DNA from: Jaminaea rosea
Taxonomy: Eukaryota > Basidiomycota > Exobasidiomycetes > Microstromatales
Length of the DNA stretch: 64,000 nucleotides
NCBI RefSeq assembly: GCF_003144245.1
Contig: NW_020289976.1
Location: forward strand, 558,001 to 622,000
Direction of reading: 5' to 3'
Shown in pieces: positions 1 through 10,900 of the stretch. Each line of letters opens with the position of its first letter. Position 1 is the first letter of the stretch. A program made the translations under genes and the position numbers. The notes below the pieces were generated by a model. That model was not told where the DNA came from. It was given only the letters and a program-made list of their open reading frames with translations, and did no database searches.

Positions 1-369
1 AAGCTTCGGCGTAGACTTGACCTTCTCTGGCCAGGTCGCGCTTATCGATTCGAGGCTGGGCAGTGTCGCCAAGGACGACTGGGAAGCAATGGCGTTGATG
101 TTGATTGCGGCGTTGGCTTTGACGTTGGCGTTGGCAGCTCGGGCCTGCGTCGGCGACGTGCTGGCTTGTTGTTTGGCTGCGATGGCGACAGCAACGAGAG
201 ATCGGGCGTCGCTACGATCGCAGCGCCACGTCGTCCCGGGAGACGAAGTTGAGTTGCGACTGCTTGATGGCGAACCTGGTTGTCCCTCTGTATCGAATGC
301 TGCAACCGGTAGATGGTCGAGAGGAGTCGACTCCGAGATGCCCGTGAACGTAGACTGGAGCGGCATCAT
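1..369 (-). CDS. 5' part of an unknown protein, leaving the left edge
   Basis: A minus-strand reading frame of 123 codons starts at a double ATG (MMPLQSTFTG...) and stays open to position 1, so the gene's 3' part lies outside the window. The visible part is rich in Ser, Ala, Thr and Asn with no recognisable domain, which is typical of a disordered N-terminus in this genome. Support is the uninterrupted frame, which is long for GC-rich noncoding DNA but not decisive, and a composition like that of confirmed neighbours. An intron could end the exon before the edge. No function can be proposed. Confidence 0.4.
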   Translation of the reverse strand, partial: MMPLQSTFTGISESTPLDHLPVAAFDTEGQPGSPSSSRNSTSSPGTTWRCDRSDARSLVAVAIAAKQQASTSPTQARAANANVKANAAININAIASQSSLATLPSLESISATWPEKVKSTPKL

Positions 370-3300
370 GATACGATGAGGAGGGTCAGTCACGATGCAG
401 CCAGAGGAAATGGATGGGTCGTAAAGGGGGTACCGCCGCCAAGTTAGGCAACACTCGGCTTCGCCCTGCTACCATTGCCCTGACGACTCCTCCCTCCTTT
501 TTGCTTGCCTCCCGGTCGCGCTGATTAGCCGCCCCAGATTCCGCCACATAGAGGCAATCAAAGAAAAGAGAGGGCCAGCCCTCGGAAGCGCCCTCTAGCG
601 GGCCGCTCGAAGTGATTGCTATGAGCATGGCGAGGGGAGGCACCGGCAAAGGGCATGGGTTACCGTGGACACAATGTTCCAAGGTGACCCGCAAATGCGG
701 CTTTGACTTCAAAGTCGGAAGAAACTCACCGTACGTCGCTTACGCTACAGCTGAGCGAGGCTCGACCCTTGGTCCTCCTGTTCGTCCGCCTCGCTAGACC
801 TTCCTTTGGTTCCTGATGGTCCGTCCGATCTTGCAGTCGACAATCGAACCAGTCCAATGGTTCACGCTGCGCCCCCCGAAGCCGAATGTGAGAGAGTAGA
901 GAGCCGCCGCAGTCCGCTATCCGAAGCTCCCAGTCGTAGATGAATTTGTGGATGAGCGTATGAGCGAGAAGAAAGTTGGGAAGAAAGATGCGCCAGAGAG
1001 TCGCGTTGTTGCTCGTCCGTGCACGTCTCGGCACTCCGACCCGGCACGCCGCCCAAGGCTTGCTGCCTGTCTGGCTGCTAGTCCTAGTCTTGCTTTTTCG
1101 TTCGAGGCTCGGTCTTGAGCCCGTCAACCCGCGATATGTTTGTGCGCGATGATGATGATTTTCCGATGTGTGGTACGACGTCGTGCGACTCTAATGCCAC
1201 CTTCGTCGTGCGATGTGATACGACGCTGTGCTCTCTGCGCGGTGCTTCACGCAAAGTTGGGTGCGTGGTCACTGGATGGCTGCGTTGGTGCGTCCAAGGG
1301 CCGATGCGGAGGTTGGACGGAGGCTGGAATCACTTGGGCACCGGTTGAGCCGTCGGGCCTCACAGCGGAGGGAGACGTCGACGATGAGAGCGGGCGAGGG
1401 CAAGAAAGAGTAGAGGTGTGGGAGGCCGAGCAATCACCGCCTGCGTCGGAGCTGATAGAGAGCTAGAGCAGGGTGGTCTCGACACACTTTTCGACAAAGA
1501 CGTAAGGGGGACGTTGTAGAATGGGTAGATGGGTGTGGTCGGTGCCACAGCTGTCAGGCGCTGCGATGCACTGTCAGATGCTGGACGTTTGAGATGGGGC
1601 TGGCGGCGGAGTAAGAGGACGATGCGGAGGGCAAATGACAAGAGTGGAGCTGCGAGCTCGACTTGAAGTACCAGCAGCACGGGTCGATGTTGGCTGGACT
1701 CGAGGATGGTAGTGGAAGTTGCAGAGTCAAGAGAGCAACCTCGGGAGACCAAGAAACGTGATGTCCAAGTGATTGGCGACAAGTACCTCTCTCACTTTGT
1801 GAAAGAGGACGACGCTCTTTTGGCATCAAGTGCGGATCAGGCGGATCAGTCGGTCATCGAGGCGAGACAAGACGAGGGTCCCACGCCTCGGCCACCCGAG
1901 AGGAGAGCGAAAGCACGGAAGCTCAAAAACGCAGGGAGTTGCGGCGAATGCCGAGCCTACCATGACAAGCTAGTGCCTCGATCAGAGCTAAGTCATCGCA
2001 CCGGTCCAACACTGGTGCGAGCACCAGCGACTGATCAGCTACCCGTCCCGCTTTAATCGACCGGCCGGGGACTTGGTAGCGTTTGACCGTACTCCGACCC
2101 GCTTCCAAGCTACCCAAACCTTCCTGTGTAGAGGCTCATTCAGACAACCGACGATGGCGATGCGAAGGTAGGGCAGGGGCCAACCACCGTTGGCGAAACC
2201 CTCCTTATGCCTAGCTGCTCTCATCTAGCATGCCTGTCACTCAACGCCCAAAGCTGCCGCCTTGCGATGTGCTGTGAGCAAGTAGAACCCTAGATCGCTG
2301 CATACATCCTCACCTGTACCATGCTCGCTAGCGACGCCGCTGCGAGGCAACTGATTGCCTAGCTGCCGTCTTGACAGGAGTATGGCTGAGGAAGGAGCGG
2401 CAGGCCCGGCTCCCAGTTTGTGCGGCGGCGGCGGAAGCAGCCTCTACAACGGCGCGTTGGCGGCGTCCCGCTTAATGTTCATGCTGGTAGCGAGGGCGCA
2501 GTTGCATGCGTGAGCAGCGCAGTAGCGGCAGCAGCAGCCGGCACGCGGCTTTCGCCTGTAGAGTTGGCAGCGGCGGCCGGTGGGCTACACTTGAGCATTC
2601 CGTCCAGTTTCAAATGCCGCGAAGCTAGTCAAGGACGAGAGAGATACCAGGGAGCTGGTGCAACCAAGGATCGATGAATACAAATCAGGCATACGGCCGG
2701 CTTGGTCAGCCTGGAGCTTGGCAGGTGAGATGGGGATGTCGCCCAGTAAACAAGGCTTCACGCGGCTTCACCCGACGCAACGGTACGTAGGGCGTAAGAC
2801 AAGCTACATAGTCAGCCGCAGCTCGCCTCTGGCCCGGCGCAGGCGTAGTGATCAGTCAATGGGGGTCGTGATGCATACCTTGGGCTTCACTTCATGCAAG
2901 AGACTAGAGAAATGCGGGTGGGTTGGTGGGCGGCGCAACACGAATCGTCACAAAGTGATGAAATCGACGACGGCAACAACAATCGATGCGAGGACGACAA
3001 CGATCGCGCGACAAGCACTCAAGGGCGGGTGCGGACGCGCAGGTGATACCAAGCGTGGCGATGGCGTAGGGTAAGGAGCAAGGGCGATTCTATGCAGGGA
3101 TCGAGGGAAAGTAACAACAGGCGTAGGCAGAGTGCACGCAACGCGCCAAGCTCGCCGCTCAAAGTCCTTTTCTTTGTTGCGCTTCGGCGAGCTGCACGCC
3201 CACTTCCACGCCCACTTCCACGCCCACGTCCAAGCTCGGTCGGCAAAAGCAAGGAGCCTCGGTCACGGCAGCGGGGCATTTTGGAGATGATTCGTCGATT

Positions 3301-3513
3301 ATCACGAGAAAGGAGGGGGATGTTCATGAATTTACAGTTTGAGAGATGACAAAGACGGGGACAGCAAGGTAGTGAAGGGGAGCAAGTCATGACGAGACGA
3401 CGACGACGACTTCTGGGTGACAGAGTCGGGTCGGACGCCGGCTTGCGGTCAGCTGTTGCTCGATGATGATGACGTTACGATCGTAAAAGTTCGGTCTGGA
3501 CGGATCTGCGGCA
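370..3513. other. 3.1 kb stretch without a convincing gene
   Basis: Both strands contain only short overlapping frames with no family resemblance and no consistent splice signals joining them. A 12-bp minisatellite lies near 3195. The stretch may hold the promoter of the left-edge gene, a noncoding transcript, or a gene of small exons that cannot be recognised by eye. Confidence 0.5.
3195..3231. repeat. 12-bp tandem repeat, three copies
   Basis: The unit CACGCCCACTTC occurs about three times in direct tandem; the last copy diverges. It lies in the gene-poor stretch at the left of the window. Confidence 0.8.
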
Positions 3514-4191
3514 TCAGACCATCCAGTGCAGGCTCTTGACCTTGCGAATGAGCTTCAGCTTACGCTTGTCGCCCTTGACTTTGTCATCATCCCGAGGCTG
3601 CTTCGCCTTCTCGACTCGTGAGCGAGGCGCCGCTGGTCTGCCAAAGAAGTCGTCCAGGCCGGCTCTTAGCTCCTCGACGGTGCAGTGAGGTCGCAGCCCA
3701 CTCTTGCTTTCATCGTCGACATCCAGGCCGGCGTGATGGAGCCACGAGGCGTGAATGTCCTTCTGGCGACGACGGGCTTCGAGCTGGCGGATGTGTGCGA
3801 AATTGAGGTGCGGGAGGTGGGACTCAATGTTGTTCATGGAGTGGGCTGCAGTAGGCGACTGAATGCATCATAGGAGGAGAAGTCAGCGTCTATCTCTTCT
3901 TTAGATGCTTGTGTGCGCGCTGCTCACCTCTCCTGCCTTGACCTTGGGCTCAGCATCTCCTATAAGGGTTGCATTGGATCCGGCGTCCGAAGCATCGTCG
4001 GCGGTGACCTGCTCACGCTCAGCGTGCTGACGAGTAAAGACTCGGAGGCAGCGGCGGTGATGAGCAGGGGTGCGGCAGGGAGATCCCTCACCACGAGTGG
4101 GAGGCGGGGCGAGGAAAACGGTCGCAGGACCAAAGACGGTCGATGAAGAGAGGCTCGCAAAGCTAAGGCGGGTGGGAGTGGCAGCGTTCAT
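3514..4191 (-). CDS. Small basic protein of unknown function, possibly mitochondrial
   Basis: Two exons (4191-3928 and 3858-3514) join in phase 0 through a GTGAGC...CAG intron of 69 nt and encode 202 residues. The N-terminus (MNAATPTRLSFASLSSSTVFG) is rich in Ala, Ser and Thr with an Arg and lacks acidic residues, which could be a mitochondrial presequence. The middle is low-complexity. The second exon has a charged, His-rich segment (HIRQLEARRRQKDIHASWL) and ends in a Lys/Arg-rich tail. I do not recognise the family. The clean intron and matching phase make the gene itself likely. The protein lies tail-on to eL43 on the same strand with about 0.8 kb between. A mitochondrial ribosome or assembly factor is possible but is a guess from composition. 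Confidence 0.55.
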
Positions 4192-4978
4192 GGCCCACGA
4201 GGATGCAGGTGTTACGAGGGTGGAGTACTTGATGAGGGAGAGGGATCACTTCGTGCGTCTTATAGCTCGACGCTGCCAAGCTCTCTCTCTCAATCTCCTG
4301 TGTGCCGTCCATCATCGCCCCACTTCCATCTTTCTGCTGGAGTCGGTGAAGATGAGATGTTGACACGACGCGACCTCTGACACGATCGGACAATGATGAG
4401 ATGAGGGCACGACACGTCTGCGCTTCAGCCAGGTAAGACAGCCTCCTGTTTGCTCTTGCCAACCGACACACACACGAAGCAACGAAAGAGGCCAGAGCAA
4501 CTGGGGCTGCTGGCGTCAACATGAGGGCTGAACAAGAACAAAGGAAGCCTCGACGGACAACAAGCGGTCAGGCACAGGGTGGCGTCGCAGGCGCTCGAGC
4601 CCATCGCTCGGGCCTTCTCTCGGCCCAGAGGCTGGACCGTTTCGCTGCCTGAATCGTGGCTCCTTGAGCAGCACGAATCAAAGCCTCTCGCCGCCCAAGC
4701 ACCACGAGGCTCGAGCATTGTGAGACGCGGGGTTCGTACGCAGGCAACGCAGGCAGCCTCCTATCTCAACCGGTCGCACATCTCTCATGGCGTCCGCCCG
4801 TTGTCTGTGTGATGTAGCTGTTGGATTGCAAAGGAGCAGTACGTCTTTGACGCTAGTCTGCTGCCGCTAACCCATGCTGCCGAAGCAGCACTGTGTGAGG
4901 TGATGAAAATACACGGGTGTGAGGGACCGAATGCGATGCTGAGGAAGAAGCAGTCAAGCGAGGATCGCCATGATATGC
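4192..4978. other. Intergenic, nothing recognised
   Basis: Lies between the 3' end of the eL43 gene and the start of the small basic protein, both on the minus strand. It should contain the eL43 3' untranslated region and the promoter of the next gene. No RNA gene or conserved frame was found. Confidence 0.6.
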
Positions 4979-5902
4979 TTAGGCCTCGGTGAGGTCACGC
5001 AGACGACGGATGGTCCTGTGGCATCGCGGGTATCAGGGACGTAGATGATCAGCTTCCGGCCTAACCGCATGCTGGCGTCAAAGGGTGTAGGGCGAGCCAA
5101 CTCACGATCGGACGGTAGCGGCGGCCGTGGTCGAGAGGGCCCAAGCACCACCAGCAATGACCTTGTTGCAGGCCTTGCACTCCCAGATGCCGACAGCGGT
5201 GCGCTTGACCGAGTCCTTGCCGCAGAAGGTGCAGGTGTAGCGCGAGTGCTGCGAGATTTCGATCTTCTTGACCGAGCGACGCAGCGAGGAACCTGAGTAG
5301 CGATTGAGCAGTGGGTGATGATCAGCGACCACGACGTTGATGGCGCTGGCCGAGTAGAGTAGCAGTGCAGTCATCGCCACGCATGAATTCCTTTCCCGTG
5401 CCCACTGCCCTTTCCCAACCTCAGGGGAGCATCGACCGTGTGCACCTCCAGCCAAGATGCGCAGCGCGAATTCTCTCTGGTTCCTAGTGCAACCTCAACG
5501 ACACGAGCGTTGATAGCCTAGTAGCTATGCTCCTTCACTTGCCCCCAATGTCCCAAGGCTGACGTCCTCCGCTGCGACTCCTTCTTCATGCAGCGGTGTG
5601 ACGTCCCCCACTGCCAATCCATCGTCCAATTGCAATCTCTGACCCCTGCCCGTACCACTAGCCTAGATGATCCCTTTGTGAGCCATGCTAGCCTGATACT
5701 CACCGTAACGGGTACCGTACTTTCCGGTGATGCCGACCTTGACAGTGCGCTTCGACTACGGAGAAGGGAGGAAGAAGGACCGAGCTGCATTAGCCTCTGT
5801 CTGCTTGTCGTGATAAGCGTAGTCGATGCCCTGACTGATGCCTGACGACACTGTCTGAGAGGATCGCGTCGGGCATCGTGCCAACTAAGCGATGCTCACC
5901 AT
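4979..5902 (-). CDS. RPL43: 60S ribosomal protein eL43 (L43/L37A)
   Basis: Structural protein of the large ribosomal subunit with a C4 zinc ribbon. Exons 5902-5900, 5755-5704, 5292-5106 and 5015-4979 give 92 residues, the normal length for the family. The product starts [19 protein letters not shown] and continues through [34 protein letters not shown] and RRLRDLTEA, nearly identical to known eL43. The zinc ligands are the two CxxC pairs (CTFC, CKAC). The first exon codes only for the initiator Met; intron 2 is long (411 nt). All junctions are GTGAG...AG with consistent phase. The gene is divergent from RPS24, with 437 bp between the two ATGs, so the pair probably shares a ribosomal-protein promoter. 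Confidence 0.96.
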
Positions 5903-6339
5903 CTTTGTGTGAGGTAGGGCGGGGGTTGGTGGTGGTAACAAGAAGCTCTCGACTCTTGTCAACTCTCGATGGGTCGTTGGGCCGTCCAGTCGTGCCCGGC
6001 CCTCAATCTGGCTCTCGCTCTCGCTCTCGTTTCTAGCCCGCCCTCAACTCGGGGCCGAGCGCGCGCAGCACTACAGGCTGCCCTGCTTGCTGATCTGCCA
6101 CGTTTTTTGGCTGGCTGGCAGATCCGCCAATTTTCTGGCCGCGCATTCGAGCTGAGGTCCAGAGCCAGAGCGGGGCGGCCAGAGCAGAGCGAACCAGGCG
6201 AGAGAGGAGGGACAATCGACTCGGAGGAGGTCAGCAGCGAGGGGGCGGGCGAGCGGCCTCAGTGGGATTCGAGATGGACGACGAGGCTCACTTGAGCGCT
6301 GCTTGCTCTCTGTTCCTCACGCCAACACCGACCTTCAAG
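5903..6339. promoter_or_regulatory. Divergent promoter of RPL43 and RPS24
   Basis: This 437-bp region separates the start codons of two ribosomal protein genes transcribed away from each other. It contains a (CTCTCG)3 run at about 6011-6029 and other pyrimidine-rich tracts. The two genes need equal output, so shared control is likely; no specific factor site could be assigned by eye. Confidence 0.6.
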
Positions 6340-7421
6340 ATGGTGAGTAGCAGCAGCAGAGTGGTTCACACATGCACAACAGTGCATAGAAAGGGGGACA
6401 GCATTGTCTCCGTGGTTATGGAGGAGAAGACGGTGCTAGTCATCTCGAGATGCTGTTGGCGGGGGAGACTTGTGACCAGACGACAACGACGGTGGTGATG
6501 CTGACCAAGACCTCCCTCCTTCTCGCCTCATTCCTCACCTTCGCACCTACGCCCCGCTCCATCATCATCATCATCCTCCATTCGCATCTTCTCCTCTCCA
6601 TCCTCGCCACTCTCTCGTCATGGTCATGCCATCTCTGCAGGACGCCTCCGCCCCCGTCACTCTGCGTACGCGCAAGTTCATCACTAACCGCCTCCTCCAG
6701 CGCAGGCAGTGCGTCCTCGACGTCATCCACCCGTCGCGCGCCAACGTCTCCAAGGCTGAGCTCTCGGAGAAGCTCGCCTCCATGTACAAGGCCAACAAGG
6801 AGCAGGTCGTCGTCTTCGGCATGCGCACCAAGTTCGGTGGTGGCCGCTCCACTGGCTTTGCTCTCATCTACGACTCGAGGGAGTCGATGAAGTTCGAGCC
6901 CAGGCACCGTCTCGTTCGCGTGAGTATCATCACTTTGGGATGGAAGGAAAGAGACGAAGTTGGCGGGTGTGGCATAGGAGGCGGGCAGTGGGTGGCACCA
7001 CAGTGGGCTGTTGAGCTGTTGAGCAGGGGCATGGGCACACAGCGATAGGAGAAGCTGAGGTCACGACTGCCCTCGAAGATGCTGCCGCGCACTCTGTCAT
7101 CGCCACCAGTCGAAGCAGATGCGCCGGCTAGAGCCGCACATCGAGAACAGACACCTCTGCGGGCCCTGTCTCCGGTGCCACGCCACTTACTACCTCTCGT
7201 CTACCCGCCCGCCTCGCCCGCATCTCTATGCGGCATCACTTTCTATCCTGCGAGCACCATCGACTGACTCGATATCCTTCCCATTCCCTTCTCACTCTCA
7301 GGTCGGCCTCGCCAAGAAGATCGAGAAGCCTTCGAGGAAGCTGCGCAAGGAGCGAAAGAACCGTGCCAAGAAGTCGCGCGGTACCGCGAAGAAGGGCGCT
7401 TCGGACCCCAAGAAGAAGTAA
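6340..7421 (+). CDS. RPS24: 40S ribosomal protein eS24
   Basis: Structural protein of the small ribosomal subunit. Exons 6340-6342, 6641-6919 and 7302-7421 give 133 residues, as expected for the family. The product starts [20 protein letters not shown], contains [19 protein letters not shown] and [15 protein letters not shown], and ends in a Lys-rich tail typical of eS24. The start is the ATG directly before the first intron (ATG then GTGAGT); joining it to GACGCC in exon 2 reproduces the known N-terminus. A downstream ATG at 6620 lies inside the intron and is not used. Introns of 298 and 382 nt are long for this genome. Divergent partner of RPL43. Confidence 0.96.
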
Positions 7422-7965
7422 ACGGACGACAGCCACTCGCAGACCGTGGACCGTCTCTTCTCTTGTGCTCTCGTCGTTCTACCTTGTACTACACACTCTC
7501 ATCTGTCATCAGCATCTCACACAGTGCTACGACACCCCCCTCCCGCTCGCCCAGACGAGGCTGCGGGGGGGCTTGGCAATACACATCACCAAACCACACA
7601 GCGAGCAACGACTGAATGTGTCAGAGAGTGGCTACGTTGCGTGATGGCAAAGAGAAGGTGCGGTGCGAACACACCATAGGACCTCTCGTCACTCGTCTCT
7701 ACCAGCCGAGAAGTGATGGTGGCAATGATTGTCGTCAAATTGAAGAATCGCTGATGAGACATGATGATCGTTGTTTCGACTACAGTGAGCAGGACGGAGA
7801 AGAGTGCAGGACAGAATCAACCACGAAGGAGGAGGATTGGAAAATATGAAGGGGGCCCAGGCGGTTCTTGGCTGTACATCAGCAAGATCCTCCCGTACCG
7901 TATCGTCAAGCACGCCCATCTCTCCCTGTACTCACCACCTCTCCAATCCCATCCATTTCGCTGTG
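7422..7965. other. 3' regions of two convergent genes
   Basis: Lies between the stop of RPS24 (plus) and the stop of the FHA protein gene (minus). Presumably holds both 3' untranslated regions; nothing else recognised. Confidence 0.6.
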
Positions 7966-10900
7966 CTACCCACCAGTCGCCCATCCACCCGCGCCATGCG
8001 CCGCATCCCTACCCCCTCCACCAATGACAGCATAAGCCGCCACGCCCACTATCACAGCAGCGGCTGATAAGGCCGTGATGGTGTGCGTGCTGTTATCCAG
8101 AGGGCCCCCACGCCCTCCACCGCCTGCGCGTTGTCTAGCGGTGCTGATACCTGGTATACCGTGCTGTTGCTGCTGATGAGGGTCTTTCGCGGAGGAGCCG
8201 GCTATCGAGCCTTCCGGTGACGTCCAGGGGGTCCGCTTGCCTCCGCTTGAGGCGGCATCGGATGACGACGAGAAGAGGGAGGAGGCCATTCCCTTCGCGG
8301 CCCGTGACGAAGTCGATGAACCATCGCCTCCCCTTTGCGTGCCGCCGGCGTCCTCCTCCCCGCTTGATGCTAAAGCGAAGTCGTCCTCAGCCCCTTCGCC
8401 GTCTAGCAGGAAGTCGTCCTGATGACTGTCGCGATACAGCAATGCCCTGAGTGCGGGGTTGAGGTGACGCTTCGCCGCGCGTCGTTTTGCAGCCTTGCTC
8501 GAGCGACGACGCCCACCGCCGCCGCCAGGCGTGCTACTTGTCGTGCTGCTCGCGCTACTTCCTGCCGGCCCGCCACCCGCAGCAATGTCAGTAGACGATG
8601 TCGAAGCGGAGTCGAAGCTTTTGTTCCCTCCTCCCGCCACCTGGTTGACAGCCTGCTCCTCCAACTTCCCATTTGCCATATCCCAAGCCTCAATGACCTC
8701 CTTCAACCTCTCACGCTCAGCGCGCCAGTCCTGCCTGTCCTTCTCCCATCCAGCCTCAATCGTGCTCTTCCACTGCGCGAAGCGGCCTTCCAAGGCACCT
8801 TCTACAGCCGAGGCGATTTGGCCCTGCATTTCGGCGCTGTTGGCCGCAGGAGTGGGCTCGGCCGCAGCAGTAGCTGGAGCAGGAGCGGGAGTGGAGGTGG
8901 AAGCAGCTACCTTCTCCTCCAAGCTGGTCACCTTCTCCTCCAATGCTTTTACGGTTTGCGTGGCCAAGTTGTGCTGTGTCTGCAGTGCTCGACCGAAGGA
9001 AAGGGCCTCGATCAGTTGTGCTTCGAGGTCGTCCAGGCGTGTGGAGAGGGCGCGATTCTGCGCTGCCAGGGCAGCGTCCTCGGTGGGAGCTGAGGGCGGT
9101 GCGGGAGCGGACTTGGAGGTAGCGGAATCGTCCATGCCGTCTTTGGATGAGGTCGGCGAAGTAGAGTCACCGCTGGTCTTGAGGGCAGAAGCCGCCGCCG
9201 CTGCAGCCGCAGTGGCGGCTGCTAGACCTGGCGGGAGATCAGGTGGAGCGCGTGGACCTACTTGGCCGTCCTCGTGATCCTCAGCCTCTTCGGTGTCATC
9301 ACTGTTCGCCCTTCTCCCCTCGCTGTCGTCTTCTCCAGGAGTGACCGTGTCCATCGAAGCCACACTAGCACCATCATCGAAGTCCTCTCCTTCTTCTTCG
9401 CTGCTGCTCGACTGCGCGCCAGCGCTCGCAGCAGAAGCGAGAAGGGATCGCTTATGCTGTGCCATCTCATTGAGTTCTCTCTGCGCCTCCTCCATCCTCA
9501 TCTTAATCGTGCCCACCTCCATCTTGACTGTCTCGTGCTCGGCAAGCAAAGACTCAAGTGCGCGCATCTTATCTTGTTGACCAGAGAGTGAGGACTGAGT
9601 TTCGGCCAGCTGGGCTTGCAGGGCAGCCACGATGGCTGCTGAATCACCGCCGCTTCCATCGCGAGAGGAGGATGGGGAGGAGGAAGAGCCGACTGCGGCG
9701 GTGTCGGCCCCGTTGGGCTGTGGAGGGGGGACGACTTGCTGGAAGGGCGGCTCCTGCATCGGTGGCAGACCACCACCGAGCGACTCTTGAATCTCTCCAA
9801 TCGTTGAGTTGAGGGTATTCATCTCCTGCCCTTGCTCGCGACTGCGGGCCAGCTCCATCTGCAACTTGCCCAGAATATGATCAAAGCTCATCGTTCCCTT
9901 GCCTCTTCTCAGCCCACCTTCGGCTCCTGGACCCATCCCACCTCCTGCTCCCATGCCTGCTCCAGCTCCTCCACCGCCGCCGGAGATGGGCCCGTGTCCG
10001 CCGTGACCAGACGCGGCAGAGCGGTATAGGTTGCCAAAATCGTTGCGCATAGCTTGGGCGTCATCCGCCGTGAGGACGAGGTAGATCCTGCAGGCCACCT
10101 TGTGATGGATAATGGTCTTGTTGTCATCACCAACGATGTCAATACCGAACTCGACCAGGTCCTCGTTGTGCAGCTCAAACACGTCACTCTCCTGCGCTTC
10201 AGGACTGAGTCGCTCCCCATTGATGAAGGTCCCGTTAGAGGACTTGACATCCTTGATGAACATCTTGCCATCTTGGCACCATACCTCTGCGTGCATGCGA
10301 GAGAGGACTTTAGAGTCAAAGTACCCATTTGAGGGGTGAGGGACCGTCTTGGCGTTGGTCTGGCGTCCAATCTTGACCTTGTTCTGCGGGCCGGGAGGAG
10401 AAAGAGAGATCTGCTTGGGGGCAAAGGTGTCGTTTACTGGGTGGAGATGGAGGGCAGGCCAGACGAGGCCGTTGTTGCCGTTGCCATTCGAGTCGTTGCC
10501 TTGGGATCCCGCTCCGCCATTTGCGGGTCCATGATAAGGACCGACGCCATTGGTCCCATTGCCGTTTGCACCGCCTGCTCCTCCGCTTGATCCACCGGGA
10601 CCTGAGGGCGTTGAGGCCATGGGTGTGCCGCCGAAACCTTGCTGCCTCTGCAGCGTGTTGCCGTACCACGGCATACTGGGTGCGATGTTGGAGTTGGTGA
10701 TGGAAGAGGAGGGTCTGGGAGACGAGGTCGAGATGAGAGCTTTGCGCGGTTTGGAAGGACTTCCTAGCGCTGTTGCAGGCCTAGGAAGCTCCTGAATCGA
10801 TGTGATTGTTGCTGGTGCTGCGCCGATTTGAAGATCCGCGTTGAAGCGACGCCTTTTGGATCCAGCTGAGGCTTGCGTGAAGTCGTCGTCTTCTACGGCG

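Noticed and set aside
6620-6640. ATG at 6620 as the eS24 start
   Set aside because: It lies inside intron 1; the spliced ATG at 6340 gives the conserved eS24 N-terminus.
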